From positions 2,988,501-3,052,500 of the forward strand of contig JAGUCH010000002.1 of the NCBI GenBank assembly GCA_019096065.1: DNA of 64,000 nucleotides, given 5' to 3'. The notes under the pieces are model-generated. The model was not told where the DNA came from. It worked only from the letters and a program-made list of their open reading frames with translations, and ran no database searches. Within the stretch, counting starts at the first letter, position 1. Each line of letters opens with the position of its first letter. Shown in pieces: positions 32,517 through 43,875 of this stretch. Position numbers and translations under genes: made by a program. Source of the stretch: Paracyclopina nana. Lineage: Eukaryota > Arthropoda > Copepoda > Cyclopoida > Cyclopettidae.

Positions 32517-35500
32517 CAGACTGATTTTTTAGGCCAGAGCTTCGTTTGATACATCGATTCGGGTTTGATTTTTCAATTTTGGGCCCAAACCCCTTGTCAC
32601 CATGTGGTTTGATGGGGTTTCAAGTTTGGCGGCCCCCAGGATGCTCTAAGGGGGTCAAATGGGGGCTGGTCTTATCAGCTGATCGAAACAAGGCAAATCT
32701 TTGCGGGGGCGTGGCTGGAGGAGTGGAGGGCAGCCAAAATCAACTATGCCCCAATTCTTGAGGCCCCTGGGGGGTGTCCAGATGTCAGGGGAAAAAAGTT
32801 GAAAAAAGTCCTCGTCAAGGCCAAAAAAAGCCAAAATGTTCGTTTTCGGACCCGACTTTGAGGCCGATTATCTCCAAAGGCCACGGATGGATTTTGGATT
32901 TTTTTGCTCCGAATGGCAGATAAAGATCCAAATTGTTACCAAAAAAAATTTGGGAGGGTGTTATTCCTCGTTTGTCCGCTTCGAGCTCTCAAAGTTGGAC
33001 AAAATTCACTTTTTCACAGTAGTAACAAAATGGCTACTTTTCTTCTGTCAAAAATTCACGATTGGTCACAGTGGCCAAGTTGATGGCTGGAGTGTGGGCC
33101 ATTTGGTCTGGAGGACACCTCTAGGGTCTCAGTGGTTGGTATCAGGTCCAACTTCCATGGTAGGTCAAGGCCAGGCCCAGCCAGGAGCCTTGGAGCCGAG
33201 CCATCGCGACGGCCATTTCGTTTCAGTGGCAATTCCAAGGGCCTTGCTGCCAATTCTAGGGACAGATGGTTGACCATTTGGCCTTGATCACTCCTTCAGG
33301 GTCCCAGCAGATGATTTCAAGGCTAACAGTCAAGGTACAGCAAGGTCAGCTTGATTCAGGGGGCTTGGAGTTCACTTGTGGCATTGGTGATTTGGCTACA
33401 GAAAGTCTTCGAGGGTCTCGATGGCCAAGTTCTCGGATCAAGTGAGGATGTTTTGAGCTGTATCACTCCTTTGACATCCCAAGAGATGATTTCAGGTTCA
33501 ACTTTGATGGTGATCATCAGCTGACTGCTTCCAGGGCTACCAGAGCTTATTTGCCAACTCAGCTGCCAATGGTTCAATGAAAGGCAGCATGGATCACAGC
33601 CAAGACCAAGGCTGGAAAGTGGTTTTTTTAGGCTGAATCAACTCAAATGGATGCAAGGAGATGAAAGATAGTCTATTTTTTATGGTGTCATGCTCCCTTC
33701 TTCAAATGGAGTGCCAAAGTTTCGTGTGAACAAAAGTCAAAAATGGCTTCAAAAAGAGCTCCTTGGATTGCAGCCAAGATGAGCAATGGCAAGTCACTTT
33801 TTTGCCCCAGCTCAGCTCAGTGGGTGCCAAAGTGAATTTAGAAGGTTCAAACTGTCAGGTGTTGCGCACCTTTCATGGATCTGGAAGCGCAAAACTTTCC
33901 TGTGACAGCCAGAGCTCTAATAATAACAACTGCAACTCAGAACGAAAATGCCTCGCACTCAAAAGTTCGCGGATGGAACTCGACTTTTTTGGCCTGGACC
34001 AGCTCAGTGGGTGCCAAAGAGAATTTAGAAGGTGTAAAATTTCAGGTGTTATGCACCTATCGCAATTTTACATATGCTAAACGTTTTTCTTCAGCCATAT
34101 TTATGTAGGGCCATCTGTTTTGGGGAGGGGGCTGGATTTGGTGCACACCTGTATTTTAGCAACCTTGTATTGCGCGCTATTCAGCTTTTGTCTCTCGCTC
34201 AAAAAGTCCGCAATAAAATGCGAATTTTTTGCCCCAGCCCATCTCAGTGGGTGCCAAAGAGAATTTAGAAGGTGCAAACTGTCAGGTGTTGTGGACTCTT
34301 TGAGCGAGAGCCCACTTCTTCGGCATATATATATTGTGGCCCTATATAAATATGGCTCAAGAAAAAAGTTAAGCATACGTAAAATCGCGATAGGTGCATA
34401 ACACCTGAAATTTTACACCTTCTAAATTCTCTTTGGCACCCACTGAGGTGATCTAGGCCAAAAAAGTCGAGTTCCATCCGCGATTTTTCGAGCGCGAGGC
34501 TAATTCATCCGCGAGTGGCAGCATATGCTATAACAGTAGCCAGCACTCCATAAAAGTTTGCCCTGTCCAGAATCATGAAAGGTGGAGAACACCCGAAATT
34601 TTTCACCTTCCACAGCCTCTTTGGCACCAACTGAGTTGAGCTGGACCAAAAAAGTCAAGTTCCATCCGCGATTTTTCAAGCACGAGACCATTTCTTCCAT
34701 GAGTTGTGGCATATATTATAGAAGCAATGACTGTCACAGCCAGGAAAGTTTTGCAAATCCAGAATCATGAAAGGTGTACAACACCTGAAAGTTTGCACCT
34801 TCCACAGCCTCTTTGGCACCAACTGAGCTGAGCTGGAGCAAAAAAGTGACATTCCATCAGTTGTCTTGGCTGCAATCCAAGGAGCTCTTTATTGAAGCCA
34901 TTTTCGATTTTTGTTCATTGGAAGCTTTGGCACTCCTGGTTGAAGATGGGAGCATGACACCATGAAAAATAGACTTTCTTTCATCTCCTTGCATCCATTT
35001 GAGTTGATTCAGCCTAAAAAAACCACTTTCCAGCCTTGGTCTTGGCTGTGATCCATGCTGCCTTTCATTGAACCATTGGCAGCTGAGTTGGCAAATAAGC
35101 TCTGGTAGCCCTGGAAGCAGTCAGCTGATGATCACCATCAAAGTTGAACCTGAAATCATCTCTTGGGATGTCAAAGGAGTGATACAGCTCAAAACATCCT
35201 CACTTGATCCGAGAACTTGGCCATCGAGACCCTCGAAGACTTTCTGTAGCCAAATCACCAATGCCACAAGTGAACTCCAAGCCCCCTGAATCAAGCTGAC
35301 CTTGCTGTACCTTGACTGTTAGCCTTGAAATCATCTGCTGGGACCCTGAAGGAGTGATCAAGGCCAAATGGTCAACCATCTGTCCCTAGAATTGGCAGCA
35401 AGGCCCTTGGAATTGCCACTGAAACGAAATGGCCGTCGCGATGGCTCGGCTCCAAGGCTCCTGGCTGGGCCTGGCCTTGACCTACCATGGAAGTTGGACC

Positions 35501-36128
35501 TGATACCAACCACTGAGACCCTAGAGGTGTCCTCCAGACCAAATGGCCCACACTCCAGCCATCAACTTGGCCACTGTGACCAATCGTGAATTTTTGACAG
35601 AAGAAAAGTAGCCATTTTGTTACTACTGTGAAAAAGTGAATTTTGTCCAACTTTGAGAGCTCGAAGCGGACAAACGAGGAATAACACCCTCCCAAATTTT
35701 TTTTGGTAACAATTTGGATCTTTATCTGCCATTCGGAGCAAAAAAATCCAAAATCCATCCGTGGCCTTTGGAGATAATCGGCCTCAAAGTCGGGTCCGAA
35801 AACGAACATTTTGGCTTTTTTTGGCCTTGACGAGGACTTTTTTCAACTTTTTTCCCCTGACATCTGGACACCCCCCAGGGGCCTCAAGAATTGGGGCATA
35901 GTTGATTTTGGCTGCCCTCCACTCCTCCAGCCACGCCCCCGCAAAGATTTGCCTTGTTTCGATCAGCTGATAAGACCAGCCCCCATTTGACCCCCTTAGA
36001 GCATCCTGGGGGCCGCCAAACTTGAAACCCCATCAAACCACATGGTGACAAGGGGTTTGGGCCCAAAATTGAAAAATCAAACCCGAATCGATGTATCAAA
36101 CGAAGCTCTGGCCTAAAAAATCAGTCTG
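32517..36128. mobile_element. 3.6-kb palindromic (foldback-like) element, TTAA target duplication
   Basis: The termini read CAGACTGATTTTTTAGGCC on both sides (inward). The outer arms, about 32517-33760 and 34890-36128, look almost identical when inverted: long open frames at 32836-33273 and 35372-35809 translate to the same 145 residues. The middle 1.1 kb is a less regular inverted set of about 190-bp modules (CTCAGTGGGTGCCAAAGAGA and its complement). TTAA flanks both ends (32513-32516 and 36129-36132), while copy 2 of the segmental duplication has a single uninterrupted TTAA at 40923-40926. I see no transposase, so it is probably non-autonomous. Confidence 0.9.
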
Positions 36129-36150
36129 TTAAGTGATAATTATCACAGTG

Positions 36151-36606
36151 CACAGTGGTTCAAAATCCCTTCTAGACGCGCACGGGGAAAAAACTCGCGA
36201 AATCGTCGAAGTCAATTTTCATAGGGCTCTAAGCTAAAAATTGACTTTCAGAGCTCCCAATTCCGCACATTTCCGCAGCCAATTTTGATGAATAATCATT
36301 AAATGGGGTCTGATTATCATGATAGCAATAATATCTAAATGTCATTCAATGTCAAAGGAAAGTTATAGAATCCTGAAAGTAGGCAAAATTTGCTGTTCTA
36401 CTGTTTTTCCTCATGGAAACTTTTTCAAACAAATTTTCATTTTAAAGATGAATTTCAACTCTTTTCTGTCATTTTTCACTAATTTGAGCTATTTTCATGG
36501 CTAAGAAGCTCTCCCAAAAAGAATCTGAAAATTGGCGTCAAAATGAGAATTTGGCGATTTGGCGGAATTTCACATGAGCGTGAAAATGGCTTTTTGAACC
36601 ACCGTG
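36151..36606. mobile_element. 456-bp non-autonomous element, Transib-like termini
   Basis: The terminal inverted repeats are CACAGTGGTTCAAAA (left) and CACGGTGGTTCAAAA (right, inward), one mismatch in 15. The 5-bp duplication CAGTG flanks the element (36146-36150 and 36607-36611). Copy 2 has one CAGTG at 40940-40944 with no insert. A CAC-starting terminus with a 5-bp target duplication fits the Transib superfamily, and the first seven left bases equal the RAG recombination-signal heptamer. The inside is non-coding. It ends about 63 bp before the ATG of dynamin copy A. Confidence 0.75.
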
Positions 36607-36669
36607 CAGTGCTTTTTCACATTCAAAGCTGCTCTTACTTTTCTAAAAGGTACTAAGAGTTCATCAGGT

Positions 36670-39459
36670 ATGAGTACCAACACTGGAATGAAAGAGTTGA
36701 TCGTGACCATCAACAAGTTGCAAGATGTTTTCACAATAACTGGGCAAAACTTGGGGCTTGAATTGCCTCAGATTGCTGTTGTGGGAGGGCAAAGTGCTGG
36801 AAAGTCAAGTGTATTGGAGAACTTTGTTGGAAAGTAAAAATTACATTTTCTTAGCAAATCAGGGAAAGCCACAGTTATGCAAATTTTGCAGAGATTTTTT
36901 GCCAAGAGGGGCTGGAATTGTGACCAGGCGTCCCTTGGTGCTCCAGCTGTACCACAGCACTGATGGAGAGTGGGCTGAGTTTCTTCACGGTGGAAGTAAA
37001 AAGTACACCAATTTTGATGATGTCCGCAAGGAAATTGAGGACGAGACTGACCGTGAAACTGGCTCAAACAAGGGCATCTCTAAAAAGCCAATCAACCTCA
37101 GAGTCTTCTCGCCCCATGGTATATTAATTTTTTCCTATCTAAAACATTGCTCCAAAATTAGCTTGAATCTTAGTCTTGGATCTTACACTCATTGATTTGC
37201 CTGGGTTGACCAAAGTCCCAGTGGGAGATCAACCAGATGACATAGAATACTTGGTACTCTTTGACCTGCTTTTGCTTGCCCTACCTCAAAAAATAACAAT
37301 TCATGAGTTTAGATCAAGGAAATGATTGAGGAGTACATTTCGCAAGAAAATACTATCATTCTGGCTGTATCTCCTGCAAACCAGGACCTGGCCAACTCGG
37401 ATGCTCTCAAATTGGCCAGAAGGGTTGATCCCGAAGGAAGAAGAACCATTGGAGTCATCACCAAATTGGACCTGATGGATGAGGGCACTGATGCCAGGGA
37501 GATTTTTGAAGGCAAATTGCTTCCCCTGAAGAAAGGCTACATTGGAGTGGTGAACAGGTCTCAGAAGGACATTGATGACAAGAAGAGCATAGTTCAGGCC
37601 ATGGAGAAGGAGAGGGACTTTTTCAGAGATAGCCCATACAAGTAATAGAAAGAGTAAGCCTTACATTCTCAGCTTTCATAATTTCAAAGGAGCATGACTG
37701 ACCGCATGGGAACAAGGTTCTTGCAAGAAACCCTCAATGAACAGCTGGGCAAGCACATCCAGGAAAAATTGCCAGGAATCAAGACTAACATGCAAAAGAA
37801 GGTCAAAGAGCTCAATGACAGCTTGACAGAAATGGGCTACTTTGACCAAGCTCAGAGGAGCAAAATTAAGCTGCTCTACCGGATTCTGAACCAGTTCTCA
37901 GAGCATTTGGCTGCCAATGTTGAGGGAAGGTCTTTGGATGTATCAGCCTCCCATGTAAAAGCTGGAGCTGCCATCAACCGAACCATTTATGGTGATGTCT
38001 ACAGCTTGATCAACTCTGCTGTAAGTCATGATTGTATTGCAGTTTATTACAATCCTATGTATCTATTTTGGTATTTTTTCAGGTGAAGGAGCCCAATGAT
38101 TATGAAATTAGCATGATTGTGGCCAACTTGTCTGGCTACAGGAATGCCCTGTTTCCTGATACTCTGTCATTTGACATTCCTGTCAGAGCCTTGACCCTTG
38201 AATACAAGAAACCTCTCACTGCCTCAGTTGACACCATCAAGAGCATCCTTGTATCAGCTGTGGAAGCTGCCATCAAGCAATTCCTTGATGGGTATCCCAA
38301 ATTGGAGGCTGAAGTTCTTTACCTGGTCAACTCGAACATTATCAAGTGTGAGGAGATCACTGTCAACCACTTGATGGCTCACATTGATGCTCAAAGGGCA
38401 TTCATGAATACCAGGCATCCTGATTTCAGGCAGATGAGGTACAAAATGGAGCCTAATTTGCCTCCAGCCTCAGGGAAACAGTCAGACACCTCCAATGAGC
38501 CAGAGGATGAAGACTTGAATGAAGAGGTACAGAAAGGACACATTACTCTTCTGACAACTGGATTCAGAATGGACAAGGAAATGTTTGTGGTCATCACTAG
38601 GGGAAAACTTGCTGTCTTCAAGGATGAAAGCCTCCAAATTGTAAGGAGCTATATAAGAGCTGTTTATGAAAAGAGGTTTATTTTTTTTGTTCTAATGACA
38701 GAAAAACAAAGAATTGGTCAGCTTCAGCATTGCTGGTTGTGAGTGTGAATCAAAGGAAAGTCCCAAGGGACGTCATTACATCATATATCGCAGTGATGGG
38801 AAAAGCTTGTACAAGAGTGAAAAACGTCTGGAATTGCTGGCTGTTAAGGCCAATGAGGAGCAGTGGACGGAGGCCTTTAAAGAATTGGGCATTTTCCAAG
38901 ATTTCCAAGGCTCATTGTCCAGCCTGGCTATGGATAAGCCAAAAAAGGGCTTATTTGGAGGCCTCCTGAGCAGATCATCAGCTGGCAAGAAAAACTCTTC
39001 ATCCTTGGCTGATGTTAATTGCAATACTATATTTTTTTAGAACCCACTCATAAGTTTTTTATGCCATTTTTAGGATGTTAGAAATGATCCGATGATTCAA
39101 GAGCAGACCAGCTTGCTCTGCAAAATGGTGAAAGCCTACATGAAAATCATCAATACCACCATTTTGGACATGGCTCCAAAATACATCATCATGTCCTTGA
39201 TTCAAGCTGTGAGTAAAATTCGTGCTCATATAGAATAATATATATGATAATGCTTGTTCTTTAGACCATTCAATATGTGAAGGAAGATTTGGTGGGTGAT
39301 CTTGTGGATGCGAGAAAAAGGGACGAGGAAAAGGAGGAGCTCATGGAAACGGGCAGTGACGACAAGAGAAGGATTGAGCAATTGGTAGCTATGGTGAATG
39401 CCACCAAGCAAGCTTTGGACATTGTGTCCAACATTGGAAGCAACCAAACAAGCTGTTGA
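36670..39459 (+). CDS. Dynamin-family GTPase, copy A
   Basis: There are nine exons: 36670-36833, 36892-37118, 37174-37253, 37313-37641, 37690-38020, 38083-38640, 38702-39013, 39074-39208 and 39265-39459, 776 residues. The GTPase domain is very close to classical dynamin: P-loop GGQSAGKS (about 39-46), [12 protein letters not shown] with the switch-I Thr, DLPG, TKLD and the [10 protein letters not shown] stretch. Stalk, PH-like ([24 protein letters not shown]) and GED-like ([19 protein letters not shown]) regions follow but are divergent. The protein ends about 25 residues after the GED with no proline-rich domain. The role would be membrane scission, with partner recruitment unlike SH3-binding dynamins. 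The upstream region has been displaced by two mobile-element insertions. Confidence 0.93.
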
Positions 39460-39539
39460 AAAGCATCATTTTCTGTTTGATATTTTACTTGAACTACATC
39501 GAAAGCATAAATTTGCATATGGCACAATTTACATCATCA

Positions 39540-40308
39540 TCACAGAATCAAGCAGCATTTTGTCCCTTTCTCGGGAATGACGACACGCTCAACATTTTCA
39601 GTTTTAGCACTGATGATTAATCCATGATTTACTATGGCCACTTTTTTGCATTCTTCAAGCCCGCCCTCTTCAGCCAGCTTCAGTTTGTCCACACTTTTCA
39701 CAGGGGAATCTTCAGTAAAGTTCAAATCAGTTGATCCAAAATCCTCAGATTGCTGAGGGCTCTCAAGAGACAGAGACTCATCTAAATCATCAATTTTGTT
39801 TTGCCATAATTTTGATTAAAAGTGATAAAGACAAAAGGTATGTTACATTCAAGACTAGAGTTGTATTTCATTTTGACCGCTATGGTTTCAGCCTCCTTGG
39901 CCAAATCCCCTTCAGGCAGAAATGGGTTGGGCTTCAAAAAAGAAAAAAAGGAATATTTTTTAGCTGCACTACTGAAAACTATTTTAATCTTTTTTTCTTG
40001 CAATGTTGCTTACCTGATCTTTGAGCGCGGCTATATCAGCTTTGATTTGTTCCCTCATTTTGATCAATGAAGCATGAGCCTCAAGTGTATCAATTTCCAA
40101 ATCAGCTTCAGCTGACTTCTTGTCTGCAGGTGTAACAATAATGAGGGGCTTTTCAAGCCGATCTAACTTTGCTTGAGCAACATTTATGGGCAAAACTTCA
40201 TCATCCTCTTCTTCAACAGCTTCAATTTCTAGACATATATCAACAATTATGAAATCAAACTTGTTTTATCAGGTTCAGTGTTGACTTGAATCCAGTCAAG
40301 CATCTGAG
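39540..40308 (-). pseudogene. CaaX-tailed protein, 5'-truncated copy
   Basis: These are the four 3' exons of the gene seen whole at 43876-44779: 40308-40261, 40228-40014 and two following exons down to the stop at 39540. The duplication junction at 40317 lies just upstream of the exon at 40308, so at least one upstream exon is missing. The reading frame is kept and has one extra codon (EEGGLEECK against EEGLEECQ). It could only be expressed if a new promoter or start was acquired; the sequence immediately upstream is the antisense of the truncated small membrane-protein gene. Confidence 0.65.
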
Positions 40309-40317
40309 CTGAAATAT

Positions 40318-40542
40318 GCCACTGCCTTTTTGGTACCATCGAACCATCCGAATGACTTGACCCTACAGCAGGAAATCGAGGAACGACGGAGAAGAAGGCA
40401 AACAGAAGAAACGAGCTTTGTCACCAATATCGTGTTTTTCCTCCTTTGCCTGCTCATTCTTGGCATCATCATTGGCATTGTTTGGTTCAGATTCATCAAG
40501 CCCAAAGAGGATTTTTCTGTGAAAAAGCAAGCTTTGACTTGA
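40318..40542 (+). pseudogene. Small membrane protein, 5'-truncated copy
   Basis: The coding sequence from residue ATAFLVPS to the stop is nearly identical to 31708-31932; I see only one base difference in the last codons (QALT against QTLT). The first exon and the N-terminal codons are absent because the duplication starts within the gene. An internal ATG at 40330 could start a 70-residue protein that keeps the membrane helix, but no promoter is evident. Confidence 0.7.
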
Positions 40543-41002
40543 TGCATTTTGCCAGTTGTTTGATAGATAAGATAAGGAAATTGATGTTAATTTTACAGCA
40601 GCTTGAGCCTGAAAACAAAAGCTTGTGTCTAATTTTTTTTCACATACTACATTTTTGAGAAAAGCCAAAGCTAGAAGCTTTCGATCACACTGGTACGCGA
40701 AGACCACAATAATTATTGCTATCAAATGGCAGCCTTTTGTGCCCTCAATAAAAGAGGAAAAAATTATAGTATACTGAGTTATCATCAGTGTTGCAGCTTA
40801 TCTCCTGTTTTTGTGTGCTTAAGCAAATATGAAGTTCATTAAGGATGAAAGAAAATTAATCTGCTATAGCTATTGTACATATGAGCGAGCTTTTAACAGC
40901 ACCCAGTCAAAAGGACCGACTTTTAAGTGCTAATTATCACAGTGCTTTTGCACATTCAAAGCTGCTCTTACTTTTCTAAAAGGTACTAAGAGTTTATCAG
41001 GT

Positions 41003-43795
41003 ATGAGTACCAACACTGGAATGAAAGAGTTGATCGTGACCATCAACAAGCTGCAAGATGTTTTCACAATAACTGGGCAAAACTTGGGGCTTGAATTGCC
41101 TCAGATTGCTGTTGTGGGAGGGCAAAGTGCTGGAAAGTCAAGTGTATTGGAGAATTTTGTTGGAAAGTAAAAATTATTTTTTATCACTGGGCAAATCAGG
41201 GAAAGCCACAGTTATGCAAATTTTGCAGAGATTTTTTGCCAAGAGGGGCAGGAATTGTGACCAGGCGTCCCTTGGTGCTCCAGCTGTACCACAGCACTGA
41301 TGGAGAGTGGGCTGAGTTTCTTCACGGTGGAAGTAAAAAGTACACCAATTTTGATGATGTTCGCAAGGAAATTGAGGACGAGACTGACCGCGAAACTGGC
41401 TCAAATAAGGGCATCTCTAAAAAGCCAATCAACCTCAGAGTCTTCTCGCCCCATGGTATATTAATTTTTTCCTATCTAAAACATTGCTCCAAAATTAGCT
41501 TGAATCTTAGTCTTGGATCTTACACTCATTGATTTGCCTGGGTTGACCAAAGTCCCAGTGGGAGATCAACCAGATGACATAGAATACTTGGTACTCTTTG
41601 ACCTGCTTTTGCTTGCCCTACCTCAAAAAATAACAATTCATGAGTTTAGATCAAGGAAATGATTGAGGAGTACATTTCGCAAGAAAATACCATCATTCTG
41701 GCTGTATCTCCTGCAAACCAGGACCTGGCCAACTCGGATGCTCTCAAATTGGCTAGGAGGGTTGATCCCGAAGGAAGAAGAACCATTGGAGTCATCACCA
41801 AATTGGACCTGATGGATGAGGGCACTGATGCCAGGGAGATTTTTGAAGGCAAATTGCTTCCCCTGAAGAAAGGCTACATTGGAGTGGTGAACAGGTCTCA
41901 GAAGGACATTGATGACAAGAAGAGCATAGTTCAGGCCATGGAGAAGGAGAGGGACTTTTTCAGAGATAGCCCATACAAGTAATAGAAAGAATAAGCCTTA
42001 CATTCTCAGCTTTCATAATTTCAAAGGAGCATGACTGACCGCATGGGAACAAGGTTCTTGCAAGAAACCCTCAATGAACAGCTGGGCAAGCACATCCAGG
42101 AAAAATTGCCAGGAATCAAGACTAACATGCAAAAGAAGGTCAAAGAGCTCAATGACAGCTTGAAGGAAATGGGCTACTTTGACCAAGCTCAGAGGAGCAA
42201 AATTAAGCTGCTCTACCGGATTCTGAACCAGTTCTCAGAGCATTTGGCTGCCAATGTTGAGGGAAGGTCTTTGGATGTATCAGCCTCCCATGTGAAAGCT
42301 GGAGCTGCCATCAACCGAACCATTTATGGTGATGTCTACAGCTTGATCAACTCTGCTGTAAGTCATGATTGTATTGCAGTTTTTACAATCCTATGTATCT
42401 ATTTTGGTATTTTTTCAGGTGAAGGAGCCCAATGATTATGAAATTAGCATGATTGTGGCCAACTTGTCTGGCTACAGGAATGCCCTGTTTCCTGATACTC
42501 TGTCATTTGACATTCCTGTCAGAGCCTTGACCCTTGAATATAAGAAACCTCTCACTGCCTCAGTTGACACCATCAAGAGCATCCTTGTATCAGCTGTGGA
42601 AGCTGCCATCAAGCAATTCCTTGATGGGTATCCCAAATTGGAGGCTGAAGTTCTTTACCTGGTCAACTCGAACATTATCAAGTGTGAGGAGATCACTGTC
42701 AACCACTTGATGGCTCACATTGATGCTCAAAGGGCATTCATGAATACCAGGCATCCTGATTTCAGGCAGATGAGGTACAAAATGGAGCCTAATTTGCCTC
42801 CAGCCTCAGGGAAACAGTCAGACACCTCCAATGAGCCAGAGGATGAAGACTTGAATGAAGAGGTACAGAAAGGACACATTACTCTTCTGACAACTGGATT
42901 CAGAATGGACAAGGAAATGTTTGTGGTCATCACTAGGGGAAAACTTACTGTCTTCAAGGATGAAAGCCACCAAATTGTAAGGAGCTATATAAGAGCTGTT
43001 TATGAAAAGAGGTTTATTTTTTTGTTCTAATGACAGAAAAACAAAGAATTGGTCAGCTTCAGCATTGCTGGTTGTGAGTGTGAATCAAAGGAAAGTCCCA
43101 AGGGACGTCATTACATCATATATCGCAGTGATGGGAAAAGCTTGTACAAGAGTGAAAAACGTCTGGAATTGCTGGCTGTTAAGGCCAATGAGGAGCAGTG
43201 GACGGAGGCCTTTAAAGAATTGGGCATTTTCCAAGATGTCCAAGGCTCATTGTCCAGCCTGGCTATGGATAAGCCAAAAAAGGGCTTATTTGGAGGCCTC
43301 CTGAGCAGATCATCAGCTGGAAAGAAGAACTCTACATCCTTGGCTGATGTTAATTGCAATACTATATTGTTTTAGAACCCACTCATAAGTTTTTTTATGC
43401 CATTTTTAGGATGTTAGAAAAGATCCCATGATTCAAGAGCAGACCAGCTTGCTCTGCAAAATGGTGAGAGCCTACATGAAAATCATCAATACCACCATCT
43501 TGGACATGGCTCCAAAATACATCATCATGTCCTTGATTCAAGCTGTGAGTAAAATTCGTGCTCATATAGAATAATATATATGATAATGCTTGTTCTTTAG
43601 ACCATTCAATATGTGAAGGAAGATTTGGTGGGTGATCTTGTGGATGCGAGAAAAAGTGACGAGGAAAAGGAGGAGCTCATGGAAACTGGCAGTGATGACA
43701 AGAGAAGGATTGAGCAATTGGTAGCCATGGTGAATGCCACCAAGCAAGCTTTGGACATTGTGTCCAACATTGGAAGCAACCAAACAAGCTGTTGA
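41003..43795 (+). CDS. Dynamin-family GTPase, copy B
   Basis: There are nine exons with the same lengths as copy A: 41003-41166, 41229-41455, 41511-41590, 41650-41978, 42027-42357, 42419-42976, 43037-43348, 43410-43544 and 43601-43795, 776 residues. The GTPase domain looks identical to copy A. I find one stalk difference (SLKEM against SLTEM), and the other six or seven lie in the PH-like and GED regions (GKLTVF, DESHQI, QDVQGS, KNSTS, VRKDP, MVRAY, RKSDE). All splice sites are intact. Its 5' flank is short: the truncated small membrane-protein copy ends about 460 bp upstream. Both copies appear functional. Confidence 0.93.
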
Positions 43796-43875
43796 AAAGC
43801 ATGATTTTCTATTTGACATTTTACTTGAACTACATCGAAAGCATAAATTTGCATATGGCACAATTTACATCATCA

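Larger units (their letters stand above)
31708..40317. repeat. Segmental tandem duplication, copy 1
   Basis: From inside the small membrane-protein gene (AAGCCACTGCC) to the acceptor side of a CaaX-gene exon (GCTGAAATATGC). Relative to copy 2 it has three length differences: a palindromic element plus TTAA (3616 bp), a 456-bp element plus 5 bp (461 bp), and a 198-bp net difference at about 31955-32205. Subtracting these from 8610 bp gives 4335 bp, the length of copy 2. The junction has a 2-bp GC microhomology. Confidence 0.92.

Noticed and set aside
32836..35809. Two 145-codon open frames in mirror positions
   Set aside because: They are the two arms of one palindrome. The translation is low complexity, with no domain, splice structure or transposase motif.
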